A stretch of 64,000 nucleotides of DNA from contig NZ_JALJYG010000002.1 in the NCBI RefSeq assembly GCF_024170505.1, forward strand, positions 162,632-226,631. The letters are read 5' to 3'. How positions within the stretch are numbered: the stretch's first letter is position 1; every line of letters begins with the position of its first letter. Below, piece after piece: positions 37,109 to 45,628 of the stretch. Both the position numbers and the translations under genes were made by a program. The notes beneath the pieces are model-generated. The model was not told the DNA's origin. It made no database searches and saw only the letters and a list, made by a program, of their open reading frames with translations. This stretch comes from Methanocalculus alkaliphilus. GTDB lineage: Archaea > Halobacteriota > Methanomicrobia > Methanomicrobiales > Methanocorpusculaceae.

Positions 37109-37188
37109 TGTTACATTTTGTAACAGGTGTGGGGGACCAATGTTACAATTTGTAACAAAAGGAGGTTGGGGCGTTACAAAATGTAACA
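37109..37188. promoter_or_regulatory. Triple operator: three TGTTACA-N3-TGTAACA palindromes
   Basis: Three 17-base near-perfect palindromes lie at 37109-37125 (TGTTACA-TTT-TGTAACA), 37141-37157 (TGTTACA-ATT-TGTAACA) and 37172-37188 (CGTTACA-AAA-TGTAACA). Centres are 32 and 31 bases apart, about three helix turns, so dimers would sit on one face of the DNA. They fill the divergent gap between the antitoxin-like gene and the DUF2178/HTH pair. Confidence 0.75.
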
Positions 37189-37245
37189 GGTACCGATGCA
37201 TGCTCCGGTATCTATTATTAATCAGGTTACGCATTGAGAATAAAG

Positions 37246-37641
37246 ATGAATCGAATCGTTTCATGGGTGGCTCTCTTCGCCGTTGCAACCGGCATCCTTG
37301 CAGGGACATGGGTAGCAATCATGATGGAGAACCTGAGGCTCCTTACCTATCTGCTCCTTGCCCTGGCACTCCTCCTCTTCTGGATCTGGCGACAGATGAA
37401 TATCATCATCGACGAGCGGCGTGTGCTGATGTACGAGAAGGCGGCGGTCCGGACACTGGAGGTCTCGATCCTGATCCTCTTCCTCTTCTCGGCCTTCCTC
37501 CTGGGTGGCGGGTACCTGCAGGACGCACCGGCCCTCATCGATCAGGGCTTTGCCATGATCCAGAATATTCTTCTGATCATCTTCGTCTTCATCATCTTCG
37601 GGCTCTATTATTCCAGGAAGTTTGGAGTCTTCGATGAATAA
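37246..37641 (+). CDS. DUF2178-like membrane protein
   Basis: A 131-residue protein with four hydrophobic segments in two pairs (about residues 7-45 and 70-125), separated by a polar stretch containing IIIDERRVLMYEKAAVRT, as in DUF2178 proteins. Such proteins are commonly paired with small HTH regulators in archaea and bacteria; the function is unknown. I chose the ATG at 37246. It overlaps the HTH gene by eight bases, so the two are translated together, from a promoter that contains the three palindromes. Confidence 0.7.
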   Translation: MNRIVSWVALFAVATGILAGTWVAIMMENLRLLTYLLLALALLLFWIWRQMNIIIDERRVLMYEKAAVRTLEVSILILFLFSAFLLGGGYLQDAPALIDQGFAMIQNILLIIFVFIIFGLYYSRKFGVFDE

Positions 37642-37834
37642 CAGAATCAGGATCTACCGGACAGAGCATACCCTGACCCAGGAGGAGCTGGCTGCGGCTC
37701 TTGGCGTCACCAGGCAGACGATCCTCGCCATCGAGAAGGGGAAGTATGATCCCTCGCTCGAGCTGGCGTTTAAGATCAGCCGGTACTTCGGAGTTCCAAT
37801 GGAGGAGATCTTCCTTTTTGAAGGAGAGGTATGA
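37634..37834 (+). CDS. XRE-family HTH transcriptional regulator
   Basis: A 66-residue protein that is just one HTH_3 domain: LTQEELAAALGVTRQTILAIEKGKYDPSL covers helices 2 to 4 (cited here as LTQEELAAALGV plus TRQTILAIEKGKYDPSL, residues 15-43), similar to the YgzD-type regulators that pair with DUF2178 proteins. It likely binds as a dimer to the palindromes at 37109-37188 and controls its own operon, but this is inference. The ATG at 37634 overlaps the DUF2178 stop region. Confidence 0.85.
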   Translation: MNNRIRIYRTEHTLTQEELAAALGVTRQTILAIEKGKYDPSLELAFKISRYFGVPMEEIFLFEGEV

Positions 37835-37885
37835 TAGTACCCGCTGCACCCAAAGAACCTCCCCGTTCCGATACGACCAACAACC

Positions 37886-37919
37886 CATATATAACAAAAT
37901 GTACAATGTACTTTACATT
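37886..37919 (+). promoter_or_regulatory. ABC operon promoter with an AATGTA-CTT-TACATT palindrome
   Basis: A TATA-like CATATATAAC (about 37886-37895) is followed by a 15-base palindrome, AATGTA-CTT-TACATT (37905-37919), close to the expected transcription start. It shares the TGTA/TACA core with the triple operator upstream but differs in length, so it could be a weaker site for the same regulator. Confidence 0.4.
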
Positions 37920-37953
37920 ATCATGCTGTCCTGCACCATGAACGGAGAGAAGA

Positions 37954-38622
37954 ATGGAGATCTGTATCCGGCTTGAAGATGTCAAAAGGATCTACCCGAT
38001 GGAGGCAGGGGATGTCTATGCATTAAACGGTGTCACCCTCGATATCGGTGTGGGGGAATTTGTTGCGATCATGGGTGCATCAGGCTCCGGGAAGACGACC
38101 CTCCTCAACCAGATCGGCTGCCTTGATCAACCCACCTCTGGAAACCTCTATATTGAGGGGAAGAATACCCGCGAACTCTCGGATCATGAGCTGACAGATC
38201 TCAGGAGGGACGCAATCGGGTTCATCTTCCAGAAGTTCAACCTGATCCCCCTCCTCACCGCATTTGAGAATGTTGAGTATCCGCTCATCCTCAAGACCGG
38301 TGCACGGGATAGAACCGGCCGGCCGGCCGAGCTCCTCAGGCTCGTCGGCCTTGACGGAGGGCATATGAAGCATACGCCAAACCAGCTCTCCGGGGGCCAG
38401 CAGCAGAGGGTGGCCATCGCACGGGCGCTGGCGAATGATCCACGAATCCTCCTCTGTGACGAGCCGACGGGGAACCTCGACTCAAAGACCGGGCAGCAGA
38501 TTATGGATCTCCTGACCGATCTGAACAGGGAGGGGAAGACGATCGTCATGGTGACACACTCAGATGAGATTGCCGGCTATGCTGACCGGCTGATCACAAT
38601 ACGCGACGGGGTGATCCAGTGA
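37954..38622 (+). CDS. ABC transporter ATPase, MacB/LolD type
   Basis: A 222-residue nucleotide-binding protein. Walker A is GASGSGKTT (residues 41-49), the signature LSGGQQQRV is at about 145-153 and Walker B LLCDEPTGNLD at about 170-180, all matching the LolD/MacB/FtsE group. With the following FtsX-like permease it forms a mechanotransmission-type ABC system that exports peptides, lipids or antibiotics or pulls on membrane-anchored partners. It overlaps the permease by four bases. The HTH/DUF2178 pair lies just upstream. Confidence 0.9.
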   Translation: MEICIRLEDVKRIYPMEAGDVYALNGVTLDIGVGEFVAIMGASGSGKTTLLNQIGCLDQPTSGNLYIEGKNTRELSDHELTDLRRDAIGFIFQKFNLIPLLTAFENVEYPLILKTGARDRTGRPAELLRLVGLDGGHMKHTPNQLSGGQQQRVAIARALANDPRILLCDEPTGNLDSKTGQQIMDLLTDLNREGKTIVMVTHSDEIAGYADRLITIRDGVIQ

Positions 38623-39788
38623 TCAACCTCGGAATGACATTTGAGCTTGCGCAGCGCAATGTCCGCCTCCATCTCTTCCGCTCGATCCTTGCAGCCATCG
38701 GGATCATCATCGGTGTTGTTGCAATCACCTCGATGGGCCTCCTCGGGGGGGCACTCGAACAGTCCGTCTCTGATGAACTGATGAATATGGGCAACACCAT
38801 CATCATCACCCCGGCGGGCCCGTCGGTCGGGGACGAGAGGGCCGGGATCGATGAACGGGATATCAGGCAGATTAAGCTGATCGCGGGAAGAAATCCGACG
38901 ATCGCCTTTTATAATACATTTGATCAGGTGAAGGTGGGGGACTCACAGGGGTACGCCTCGGTCTACGGCGTTGATCCCGGTGATCTCCCCCCGATCACAA
39001 CGCTCATCTCCGGCCGGTATGTCTCAGGTACTGAGGGTGTGATGATCGGCCAGACCCTTGCCAGGAATTTTGGTATCAGGGAAGGCAACTTCATCACCGT
39101 CGGCATCGGCGCCAGAGAACAGCGGGTCAGGGTCGTCGGCATCCTCGAGAATACCGGCTTCTCAGGAGGAATCCAGACCGATAACGCCATCATCGGATCC
39201 GAGCGCTGGTATGAGGGGAAGTATGGGGGCAGAGGAAAATATGATCAGGTTGTAATCACGGTCAATAATCTGGATGATATCGATGGAATCAAGGATGCCA
39301 TCGACGCCCGCCTGAACAGGCGCGAGGATGTCGTCAATATTATGGACTTCCGGTCCCTCATCTCCTCGATCCAGGAGGCCATCGGACAGATCTCCCTCTT
39401 TGTGATGGCAATCGGGGGGATTTCGCTTCTCGTTGCGGCAGTCAGCATCCTCAATGTGATGCTCATCTCGGTGAACGAACGGATCAAGGAGATCGGCATT
39501 CTCCGGAGTATCGGGACGCAGAAGGTGGATATCAGCAAGATGTTCCTCTATGAGGCGGCGATCCTCGGCCTCATCGGATCGTTCTTTGGCGGCCTCCTCA
39601 GCCTTGCTGGAGGGGGCCTGCTGATTCTGTTGATCATGCAGGATATCAGCTACCTCCTGACGATGCATACCGTCGTCACCGTCATCTACGGCATGATCAT
39701 CGGGACGGTCATCTGTATCGCGGCAGGGGTCTATCCTGCCCACCGGGCAGCGCAGCTGAACCCGATCGAAGCACTCTCAAACGACTGA
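38619..39788 (+). CDS. MacB/FtsX-type ABC transporter permease
   Basis: A 389-residue permease with the four-helix MacB layout: TM1 near residues 20-45, a large outside domain (about 45-260), then three helices, with GSFFGGLLSLAGGG and ending in YPAHRAAQLNPIEALSND, the classic FtsX/MacB C-terminus. It starts with GTG overlapping the ATPase stop. No MacA-type adaptor is encoded nearby, so it may work alone in this single-membrane cell. Confidence 0.88.
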   Translation: MINLGMTFELAQRNVRLHLFRSILAAIGIIIGVVAITSMGLLGGALEQSVSDELMNMGNTIIITPAGPSVGDERAGIDERDIRQIKLIAGRNPTIAFYNTFDQVKVGDSQGYASVYGVDPGDLPPITTLISGRYVSGTEGVMIGQTLARNFGIREGNFITVGIGAREQRVRVVGILENTGFSGGIQTDNAIIGSERWYEGKYGGRGKYDQVVITVNNLDDIDGIKDAIDARLNRREDVVNIMDFRSLISSIQEAIGQISLFVMAIGGISLLVAAVSILNVMLISVNERIKEIGILRSIGTQKVDISKMFLYEAAILGLIGSFFGGLLSLAGGGLLILLIMQDISYLLTMHTVVTVIYGMIIGTVICIAAGVYPAHRAAQLNPIEALSND

Positions 39789-39847
39789 ATCTTCCACACC
39801 AGGGAAGACTCATCTCCCTTTTTCTGCTCGGACGATGATGATCTGCG

Positions 39848-40237
39848 ATGCTCAGTACACAGACGAAAGACCAGATAGACGATCACCTCGACCGGTTCAC
39901 CGCTGCATGGGAGAGAAGGGATATCCCTGCCATCCTTGAACTCTCTGCCGACGATATCATGGGCTATGGTCCCGGGGAGGGAGAGGTGATCCGGAATAAG
40001 AGAGAATTTGACGCTCTTCTCAGGGAGAGGTATGCGGTGGCGGCGTCGTTCTCCCTCAGAAGGGGAGAGAGCACCATAAAAGCAGAGGGTACAATCGCAT
40101 GGGTGATCGGGGATCTGGTTCTCACCATCGATGGAGACGTCCTTCCATGCCGATTCACCATGGTCCTCCGGGGCACCGGCCACCGGTGGGTGGTGGTGCA
40201 GTACCATATCTCCGGGTCTGCACCATCCAGCGATTGA
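39848..40237 (+). CDS. SnoaL/NTF2-like protein
   Basis: A 129-residue soluble protein with the alpha/beta barrel pattern of NTF2-like proteins (DUF4440/SnoaL_3 type): an N-terminal helix DHLDRFTAAWERRDIPAIL near residues 12-30, then alternating strands to WVVVQYHIS. These fold as cones that bind small molecules; some are enzymes and some bind proteins, so no function can be named. It lies alone between the ABC operon and the convergent purB, ending two bases from it. Confidence 0.7.
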   Translation: MLSTQTKDQIDDHLDRFTAAWERRDIPAILELSADDIMGYGPGEGEVIRNKREFDALLRERYAVAASFSLRRGESTIKAEGTIAWVIGDLVLTIDGDVLPCRFTMVLRGTGHRWVVVQYHISGSAPSSD

Positions 40238-40239
40238 TA

Positions 40240-41580
40240 TTATGAAGTAAGCGGGGCGAGTTTCTGGAGCACCAGCTCCACCTGCCGGACCGCAGTCCCG
40301 ATGTACCGGTCAGGCAGGAGTGCATCCTCGATCTCCGCTTTGGATATGAGGTTTGTCACCTCCGGGACGGCAGAGAGGATCCCGGCAAGCGGCCTCTTCT
40401 CCTCAAGTGCCTGCATGCTCGTCGTCCGGATCACCTCATGGGCCTCCTGCCGGTCCATCCCCCGCCGGGTCAGCTCAATCATCACCGATTCAGCGAGGTT
40501 GACCCCATGCAGGATATCCAGATTCTTCCGGACATTCTCCTCCCTGATGATCAGCCCGATGAGTGCATCCGTCATCACCTTCAGGCAGTGGTCACAGAGG
40601 ATCGTCGCCTCGGGGAAGATCACCCGTTCACAGGAGGAGTTGGTCAGATCCCGCTCATCCCAGAGGGTGTTGTTCTGAAGGGCGGGTTCGACGGCTGATC
40701 GGATCACCCGGGCAAGCCCCCCGACCTGCTCGCTCTTGATCGGGTTTCTCTTATGCGGCATCGTGCTCGATCCCACCTGCTTTTTGGCAAAAGCCTCCTC
40801 AACCTCAGCAATCTCCGTCCGCTGGAGGGAGCGGATCTCTATCCCGATCTTATCAAGGGTGGTTGCGATATTGGCGAGGAGGAAGAAGTATTCTGCATAC
40901 CGGTCCCGGGCGATGACCTGGTTTGAGACATCCACAGACCCGATACCGAGGTGGCGCATCATCGCTGCCTGGACCTCGATTCCGTCCTCACCGAGGGCCG
41001 CCTGGGTCCCGACTGCGCCGGTCATCTGCCCGACGACGACACGGGGCCGGATCTCGCGGAGCCGTATGATATGCCTCCCGACTTCACTTGCCCAGATGGC
41101 AAACCGGAGTCCCCAGGTTGTCGGGACACCAATCTGGCCATGGGTTCTTGCCGCACAGACGAGCTCCTTTGTTTTCGCACTCCGTTCCATCAGGACAAGA
41201 AGGAGCCGCTGAAGCTTCTCCTCAATACAGTCGAGTGCATCCTTCAGCTGAAGGGCGGTCGCGGTATCGAGGATATCGTTTGAGGTTGCACCATAGTGTA
41301 CCCAGCGGCCGGCGGGGCCGGCGACCTCGGCAAGCGCCTTGACAACAGCCATCATATCATGGTTGATCTCGGCCTCGATCTCGTTTGCGCGGCGGAGGGA
41401 TGCCTTCGGAATCGCTGCCTGGATGGCTTCGGCCGCATCTGCAGGAATAAGGCCGATCTCGGCCTCCGCAACCGCAAGTGCTGCCTCGGCACGGATGATC
41501 GCGTTGAAACGTGCCTCTTCACTCCAGATACGGCGCATCTCCGGGGTGCCGTACCTGTAATCTATCGGATGGATCGCCAT
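40240..41580 (-). CDS. purB: Adenylosuccinate lyase
   Basis: A 446-residue lyase of the fumarase/aspartase superfamily. The signature SSTMPHKRNPIKSEQV (about residues 285-300) contains the conserved serine loop, and HYGATSNDILDTA near residue 92 and ARTHGQIGVPTTWG near 143 hold the catalytic histidines. It splits SAICAR to AICAR and adenylosuccinate to AMP in purine synthesis. The length is normal. It is transcribed leftward and divergent from the histidine kinase. Confidence 0.95.
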   Translation of the reverse strand: MAIHPIDYRYGTPEMRRIWSEEARFNAIIRAEAALAVAEAEIGLIPADAAEAIQAAIPKASLRRANEIEAEINHDMMAVVKALAEVAGPAGRWVHYGATSNDILDTATALQLKDALDCIEEKLQRLLLVLMERSAKTKELVCAARTHGQIGVPTTWGLRFAIWASEVGRHIIRLREIRPRVVVGQMTGAVGTQAALGEDGIEVQAAMMRHLGIGSVDVSNQVIARDRYAEYFFLLANIATTLDKIGIEIRSLQRTEIAEVEEAFAKKQVGSSTMPHKRNPIKSEQVGGLARVIRSAVEPALQNNTLWDERDLTNSSCERVIFPEATILCDHCLKVMTDALIGLIIREENVRKNLDILHGVNLAESVMIELTRRGMDRQEAHEVIRTTSMQALEEKRPLAGILSAVPEVTNLISKAEIEDALLPDRYIGTAVRQVELVLQKLAPLTS

Positions 41581-41669
41581 GGGTGTATATATGGGGGTGT
41601 GGTGGAATTAAACCGATCCATCCCCGGGAACCGGAGAAGAACTATCTCTTCCGGTTCCGATATATTCTC

Positions 41670-43064
41670 ATGCATTCTTCGCATCTTCCGGTGAAAACCC
41701 TGAGAGTGAGCAGGAGCGGAGAGATCCATGCACCGGAGGGGGGAGGGATCCATGATCACCCCCTCTTCACCGGGATCAGCGATCAGATCCTAAGGACAGG
41801 AGAGGAAGTGTATCAGACCAGGAACCCGGCAGGGCTCTCCCTTCCATCCGGCCAGATCCTGCTGATCACACCCGGACAGGATGAGGATCTCATCTGGTAT
41901 ATCCTGCCAGCTGCAGATGCCTGTCCGGAGAGGGCAGAGCTGGAAGAGGCATATCAGCAGCTCCGGATCCTGCATGCGGTCGTCGAGTCGGCATCATCAA
42001 AACAGACATGCCAGGATATCCTGCATACCTGCCTCTGGGAGACGATCCGGCTCATCGATGTCGACTGCGGTGCGATCTACCTCCGGAGAGATCATTCTGA
42101 GAGCATGGAACGGCATGCGATGGCAGGATATATCGAATACTGCTTCGGGAATCAGCCCCGGATTGATGTATCAACACCGCCCTTCTCATCTGTCATGACT
42201 GGAAAGAAACCGATCTTCCTTGAAGAATATATGGACCTCGAACATGGAGACGGGGAGCTTGGGGTCTACTCGCTCGCAGTTCTTCCCATCCTCTCCCATG
42301 GGGAGGTAATCGGGGTGATCTGCTGTGCGCACAGCAAGCCGCGACGATACTCCCGGCAGGAGGAGGAGATTTTAACATCCATCGGGCGATCGATCGGTGG
42401 GGCGGTGCGGCGGGCGATCCTCCAGCAGCAGTACCATGATGCCATGGAGGAGAATACCCTCCTCCTCGATATTATGGAGCATGATATTCGCAATGCCAAC
42501 ATGATCACCGAAGGATATCTCGAGATGCTCGCCGAGGCACCGTCTGAAGAGTACGTCCGGAGGGCACAGGCGGGGATCCGGCAGTCAAACGGGATCATCA
42601 GGAATGTCAATACGATCCGACTGATCGGATCATCCGGGACGCGGCTTGGCCCGGTATCCCTTGACGAGGTCATCAGGAGTGAGGAGGGGCTCTTTCCAAA
42701 AGCCGGGATCCTATGGGAGAAGAGCGGGATCAGCGTCTATGCCGACGATCTCCTCCCCCGGATCTTCAATAATCTCATCGGCAACAGCCTCAAGTTCGGG
42801 GGTGCGGATACCCGGATCACCATCACCGTCAGGCCGGATGGTGATCGGGTCTGTATCACCGTCCGGGACGACGGGCCCGGCATCCCCCCGGATCTCAGGC
42901 CGATCCTCTTCTCACGATATACTCATGGTGACGAGCGGCGGAGCGGATCGGGCCTTGGTCTCTATATCGTCCGCCAGCTGGTACGCCGGTATGGAGGGGA
43001 GATTTCAGTCATCGATCAGGATGTCGGGGCGGGCATCTCATTCTGGCTTCGGAGGGTGAAGTAA
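41670..43064 (+). CDS. GAF-domain sensor histidine kinase, methanogen type
   Basis: About 464 residues with no membrane helices, so it senses a cytoplasmic signal. A GAF domain fills about residues 95-245. The phosphoacceptor region reads LLDIMEHDIRNANMITEG with His271 in place of the usual HELRTP box, as is common for methanogen kinases. The ATPase domain has NNLIGNSLKFGG (N box), DDGPGIPPDL (G1) and GSGLGLYIVRQLV (G2). No response regulator gene is adjacent. I chose the ATG at 41670; longer frames run into purB on the other strand. Confidence 0.85.
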   Translation: MHSSHLPVKTLRVSRSGEIHAPEGGGIHDHPLFTGISDQILRTGEEVYQTRNPAGLSLPSGQILLITPGQDEDLIWYILPAADACPERAELEEAYQQLRILHAVVESASSKQTCQDILHTCLWETIRLIDVDCGAIYLRRDHSESMERHAMAGYIEYCFGNQPRIDVSTPPFSSVMTGKKPIFLEEYMDLEHGDGELGVYSLAVLPILSHGEVIGVICCAHSKPRRYSRQEEEILTSIGRSIGGAVRRAILQQQYHDAMEENTLLLDIMEHDIRNANMITEGYLEMLAEAPSEEYVRRAQAGIRQSNGIIRNVNTIRLIGSSGTRLGPVSLDEVIRSEEGLFPKAGILWEKSGISVYADDLLPRIFNNLIGNSLKFGGADTRITITVRPDGDRVCITVRDDGPGIPPDLRPILFSRYTHGDERRSGSGLGLYIVRQLVRRYGGEISVIDQDVGAGISFWLRRVK

Positions 43065-43158
43065 CTTTCACCACGCGGTCGCCATCCCTTTATAATCTCC
43101 GGATAAAAATGATCCAGAACCAACTGGTATTTTGTACTATACATTATGAGGTCTCCAA

Positions 43159-45159
43159 ATGAGTGATATTAACGACTGGTTTCCCTATCCGACGTACCGT
43201 CCCAATCAGGAGGAGATGCTCAGCGCCGCTGCGGGGACCGCACGCCAGGGTGGGGTCCTCTTAATCGATGCACCGACTGGAAGTGGCAAATCGAGTGTCG
43301 TCTCCGCACTCCTTGCCGAATCGGGTGGAAAGACGATCCTTGTCGCCGTCAGGACGATCAGCCAGCTGAATATCTTCATCAGGGAGCTTGAACTGATCCG
43401 AAAGAAGAAGAAGGCGGGCCTGAAGTTCACCTACTTAATTGGAAAGAGGGGGATGTGCCCGCTCGGCGGCCTCGGGGATGTCTACCGGCGCTGCGAAGGG
43501 GTGAAGGCATTTACCCATGCACTGATGCGTGAACGGGCGGTGAAAGGCTCCCTTGTGCCGGCACAGGATCCCGAGATCATCAAACAGATCAAGCGGCAGG
43601 ATCGGGACAATCCCCTCATCTGCCCCTACTTTGTGAAGAGCCGGGTCTTCCTTGAGGGGGATGAGGGGCTCAGGCTCGTCCCGTCCCAGGAGATCAGAAA
43701 GAGGGCAGAGAAGGCCGCAAGCTCTGTGGTGAACCCCGAAGATCTCCATAAGTATGCAGGGGCCCTCTGCCCGTATGATATGATGATCACCTCGGCAAAG
43801 AACGCCGATGTCGTCATTATAAACTATCATCATCTCTTCAACGATGATATCAGGGAACAGCTCCTCGTCTCACTAAATGTCGAGCCAAAAGACCTGATCA
43901 TCCTCGTTGATGAGGCGCATAATGTCGGGGATGTCGTCCAGGGGATCCAGAGTATCTCACTGGATGAACGCGACATCCAGCAGGCCTCCCATGAACTCTC
44001 ATCACTGAAGACGCAGGTGAAGGGGGTGGAGGCGGTCCGGCATGTTCTCCCGAGGATCCGTGACTTTATGGACGGACTCCGCCGCTCCACCGAGATCGAG
44101 GACTGGTTCGATCCTGCCATCTTTGACCGGATACTGACCAAAGGCTCCCTCTACCCTTCGATGGCCGCGATTGTTGAGGATATCATCGCCATCAGCGATG
44201 CCATCCGCGAGAAGAGCCTCCAGAATGCAGACTATCGGGAGTCTGCCATCGAGCGGCTCTGCGAGTTCCTCTTCCGGATACACTGCTCGGCGACCGATCC
44301 CGCCTACCTGACCCTCTTCAGGAAGGACGATGAATCGATCATCCTTGAGGTGAGGAATATTGATCCGGCAGGAAAGCTCCAGGAGATCGCAACCGAACAC
44401 CATGCCCTCCTCTTCATCAGCGGAACACTCTCCCCGCTTGAGAGTTTCAGGCAGTATTACTTTGCGGATCTTCCAGTCATTACCCTCTCGATCCCAAACG
44501 CCTTCCCAAAGAAGAACCGGCTTCTCCTTGCATCCGAGGATATCACGACCGCCTACCGGATGCGGCAGGATAGGGGGAATATCGACCGGACCGTCAGGAT
44601 GATCACCGCATTTTCAGGCCATCCCGGCAATCTCGCCGTCTACTTCCCCTCATACCAGATCATGACCGACTACGCCGCCCGCTGCAGGCAGATGAAGAAG
44701 AAGGTCTTCATCGAGCCGCGTGAGGCATCCGAGGCGAACGAACTGCTGGCAGAGTTCCTCAGCCTCCCGAAGAAGAAGAAGTCCGGGATACTCTTTGCCG
44801 TATGCGGCGGCAAGTGGAGCGAGGGGCTTGATTACCGGGGCGATCTCCTGGCAGGCGCGATGGTCGTCGGCCTCCCGCTCGCCCCGTATACCCAGGTCCG
44901 GGCGATGGCGATCCAGTACTTCAAACGGAAGTTCGGAAAGGAAGGAGAGTTCATCGCCTATACCCTCCCCGCCATCAATAAGGCGACGCAGGCACTCGGG
45001 AGGGTGCTCCGGACACCGGAGGATCATGGCCTCCTCATCCTTGGAGACAGCCGGTTTCTGGAAGAAGATGTAAAGGCAGGACTCCCGCCATGGATACAGC
45101 AGGAGATGAAGCCGGTGACGGCAGATACTGCGGAGGGGATCATTACACGATGGCGATAA
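43159..45159 (+). CDS. XPD/DinG-like iron-sulfur DNA helicase
   Basis: A 666-residue superfamily 2 helicase. Walker A is DAPTGSGKSS (residues 37-46), the DEAH box begins at residue 251, and four cysteines spaced as in XPD (C100, C112, C155, C204) should hold the 4Fe-4S cluster that splits the DNA strands. SGTLSPLES and WSEGLDYRGD are later helicase motifs. It unwinds DNA 5' to 3' in repair. The ATG has GAGG 11 bases upstream. The next gene, an alkyl-DNA repair protein, overlaps its end by ten bases, which suggests a small repair operon. Confidence 0.9.
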   Translation: MSDINDWFPYPTYRPNQEEMLSAAAGTARQGGVLLIDAPTGSGKSSVVSALLAESGGKTILVAVRTISQLNIFIRELELIRKKKKAGLKFTYLIGKRGMCPLGGLGDVYRRCEGVKAFTHALMRERAVKGSLVPAQDPEIIKQIKRQDRDNPLICPYFVKSRVFLEGDEGLRLVPSQEIRKRAEKAASSVVNPEDLHKYAGALCPYDMMITSAKNADVVIINYHHLFNDDIREQLLVSLNVEPKDLIILVDEAHNVGDVVQGIQSISLDERDIQQASHELSSLKTQVKGVEAVRHVLPRIRDFMDGLRRSTEIEDWFDPAIFDRILTKGSLYPSMAAIVEDIIAISDAIREKSLQNADYRESAIERLCEFLFRIHCSATDPAYLTLFRKDDESIILEVRNIDPAGKLQEIATEHHALLFISGTLSPLESFRQYYFADLPVITLSIPNAFPKKNRLLLASEDITTAYRMRQDRGNIDRTVRMITAFSGHPGNLAVYFPSYQIMTDYAARCRQMKKKVFIEPREASEANELLAEFLSLPKKKKSGILFAVCGGKWSEGLDYRGDLLAGAMVVGLPLAPYTQVRAMAIQYFKRKFGKEGEFIAYTLPAINKATQALGRVLRTPEDHGLLILGDSRFLEEDVKAGLPPWIQQEMKPVTADTAEGIITRWR

Positions 45160-45614
45160 GAGAGGGGAGCGGACGGTTCGGCCTCTGGCCGGTATCGGTT
45201 GCCTGGGATGGAACCTCTATTCACCGGGTCTGGTTTGGAGGATCCGGCGGGACGGACCCGATACCGCAGGAGATCACCGGATACCTCGCCGGCAGAAGGA
45301 CGGATCTCTCCCACTTCTCCTCCCCGGCAGAGGAGGGGGACGGGGTCTCTGCCCGGATCTACCGGATCGTCAGGGAGATCCCGTACGGGGAGACGAGGAC
45401 ATACGGGGAGGTCGCAGCATCTGCCGGGACGCATGCCCGTGTCGTCGGGGGGGCTCTCTCGAGGAACCCGACCCCCATCATCATCCCCTGCCACCGGGTC
45501 GTCGGCAAAAAGGATATCGGCGGGTTTACCCCTGAGAGAGCGATAAAAAGAGAGCTTCTCGATCTCGAGGCACGGGCGGTACGAAAAGGCAGCCTTAACA
45601 GCAGGCAGTCCTAA
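45150..45614 (+). CDS. ogt: O6-alkylguanine-DNA alkyltransferase
   Basis: A 154-residue suicide repair protein. The active-site motif IIPCHRVVGK contains Cys114, which takes the alkyl group from O6-alkylguanine. The DNA-binding region RIVREIPYGETRTYGEVA and the closing GGFTPERAIKRELLDLE are typical. I chose the ATG at 45150, which overlaps the helicase by ten bases; longer frames upstream are within helicase code. The two genes are likely co-expressed for DNA repair. Confidence 0.93.
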   Translation: MAIREGSGRFGLWPVSVAWDGTSIHRVWFGGSGGTDPIPQEITGYLAGRRTDLSHFSSPAEEGDGVSARIYRIVREIPYGETRTYGEVAASAGTHARVVGGALSRNPTPIIIPCHRVVGKKDIGGFTPERAIKRELLDLEARAVRKGSLNSRQS

Positions 45615-45628
45615 TACAAAGGAGCGAT

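Noticed and set aside
37109..37188. Possible CRISPR-like repeat array
   Set aside because: The three repeats are palindromic, only 17 bases long, and their spacers are about 15 bases, which fits operators rather than CRISPR.
41511..41669. N-terminal extension of the histidine kinase to 41511
   Set aside because: The extra 53 codons overlap the purB start on the other strand and show no domain; the ATG at 41670 is preferred.
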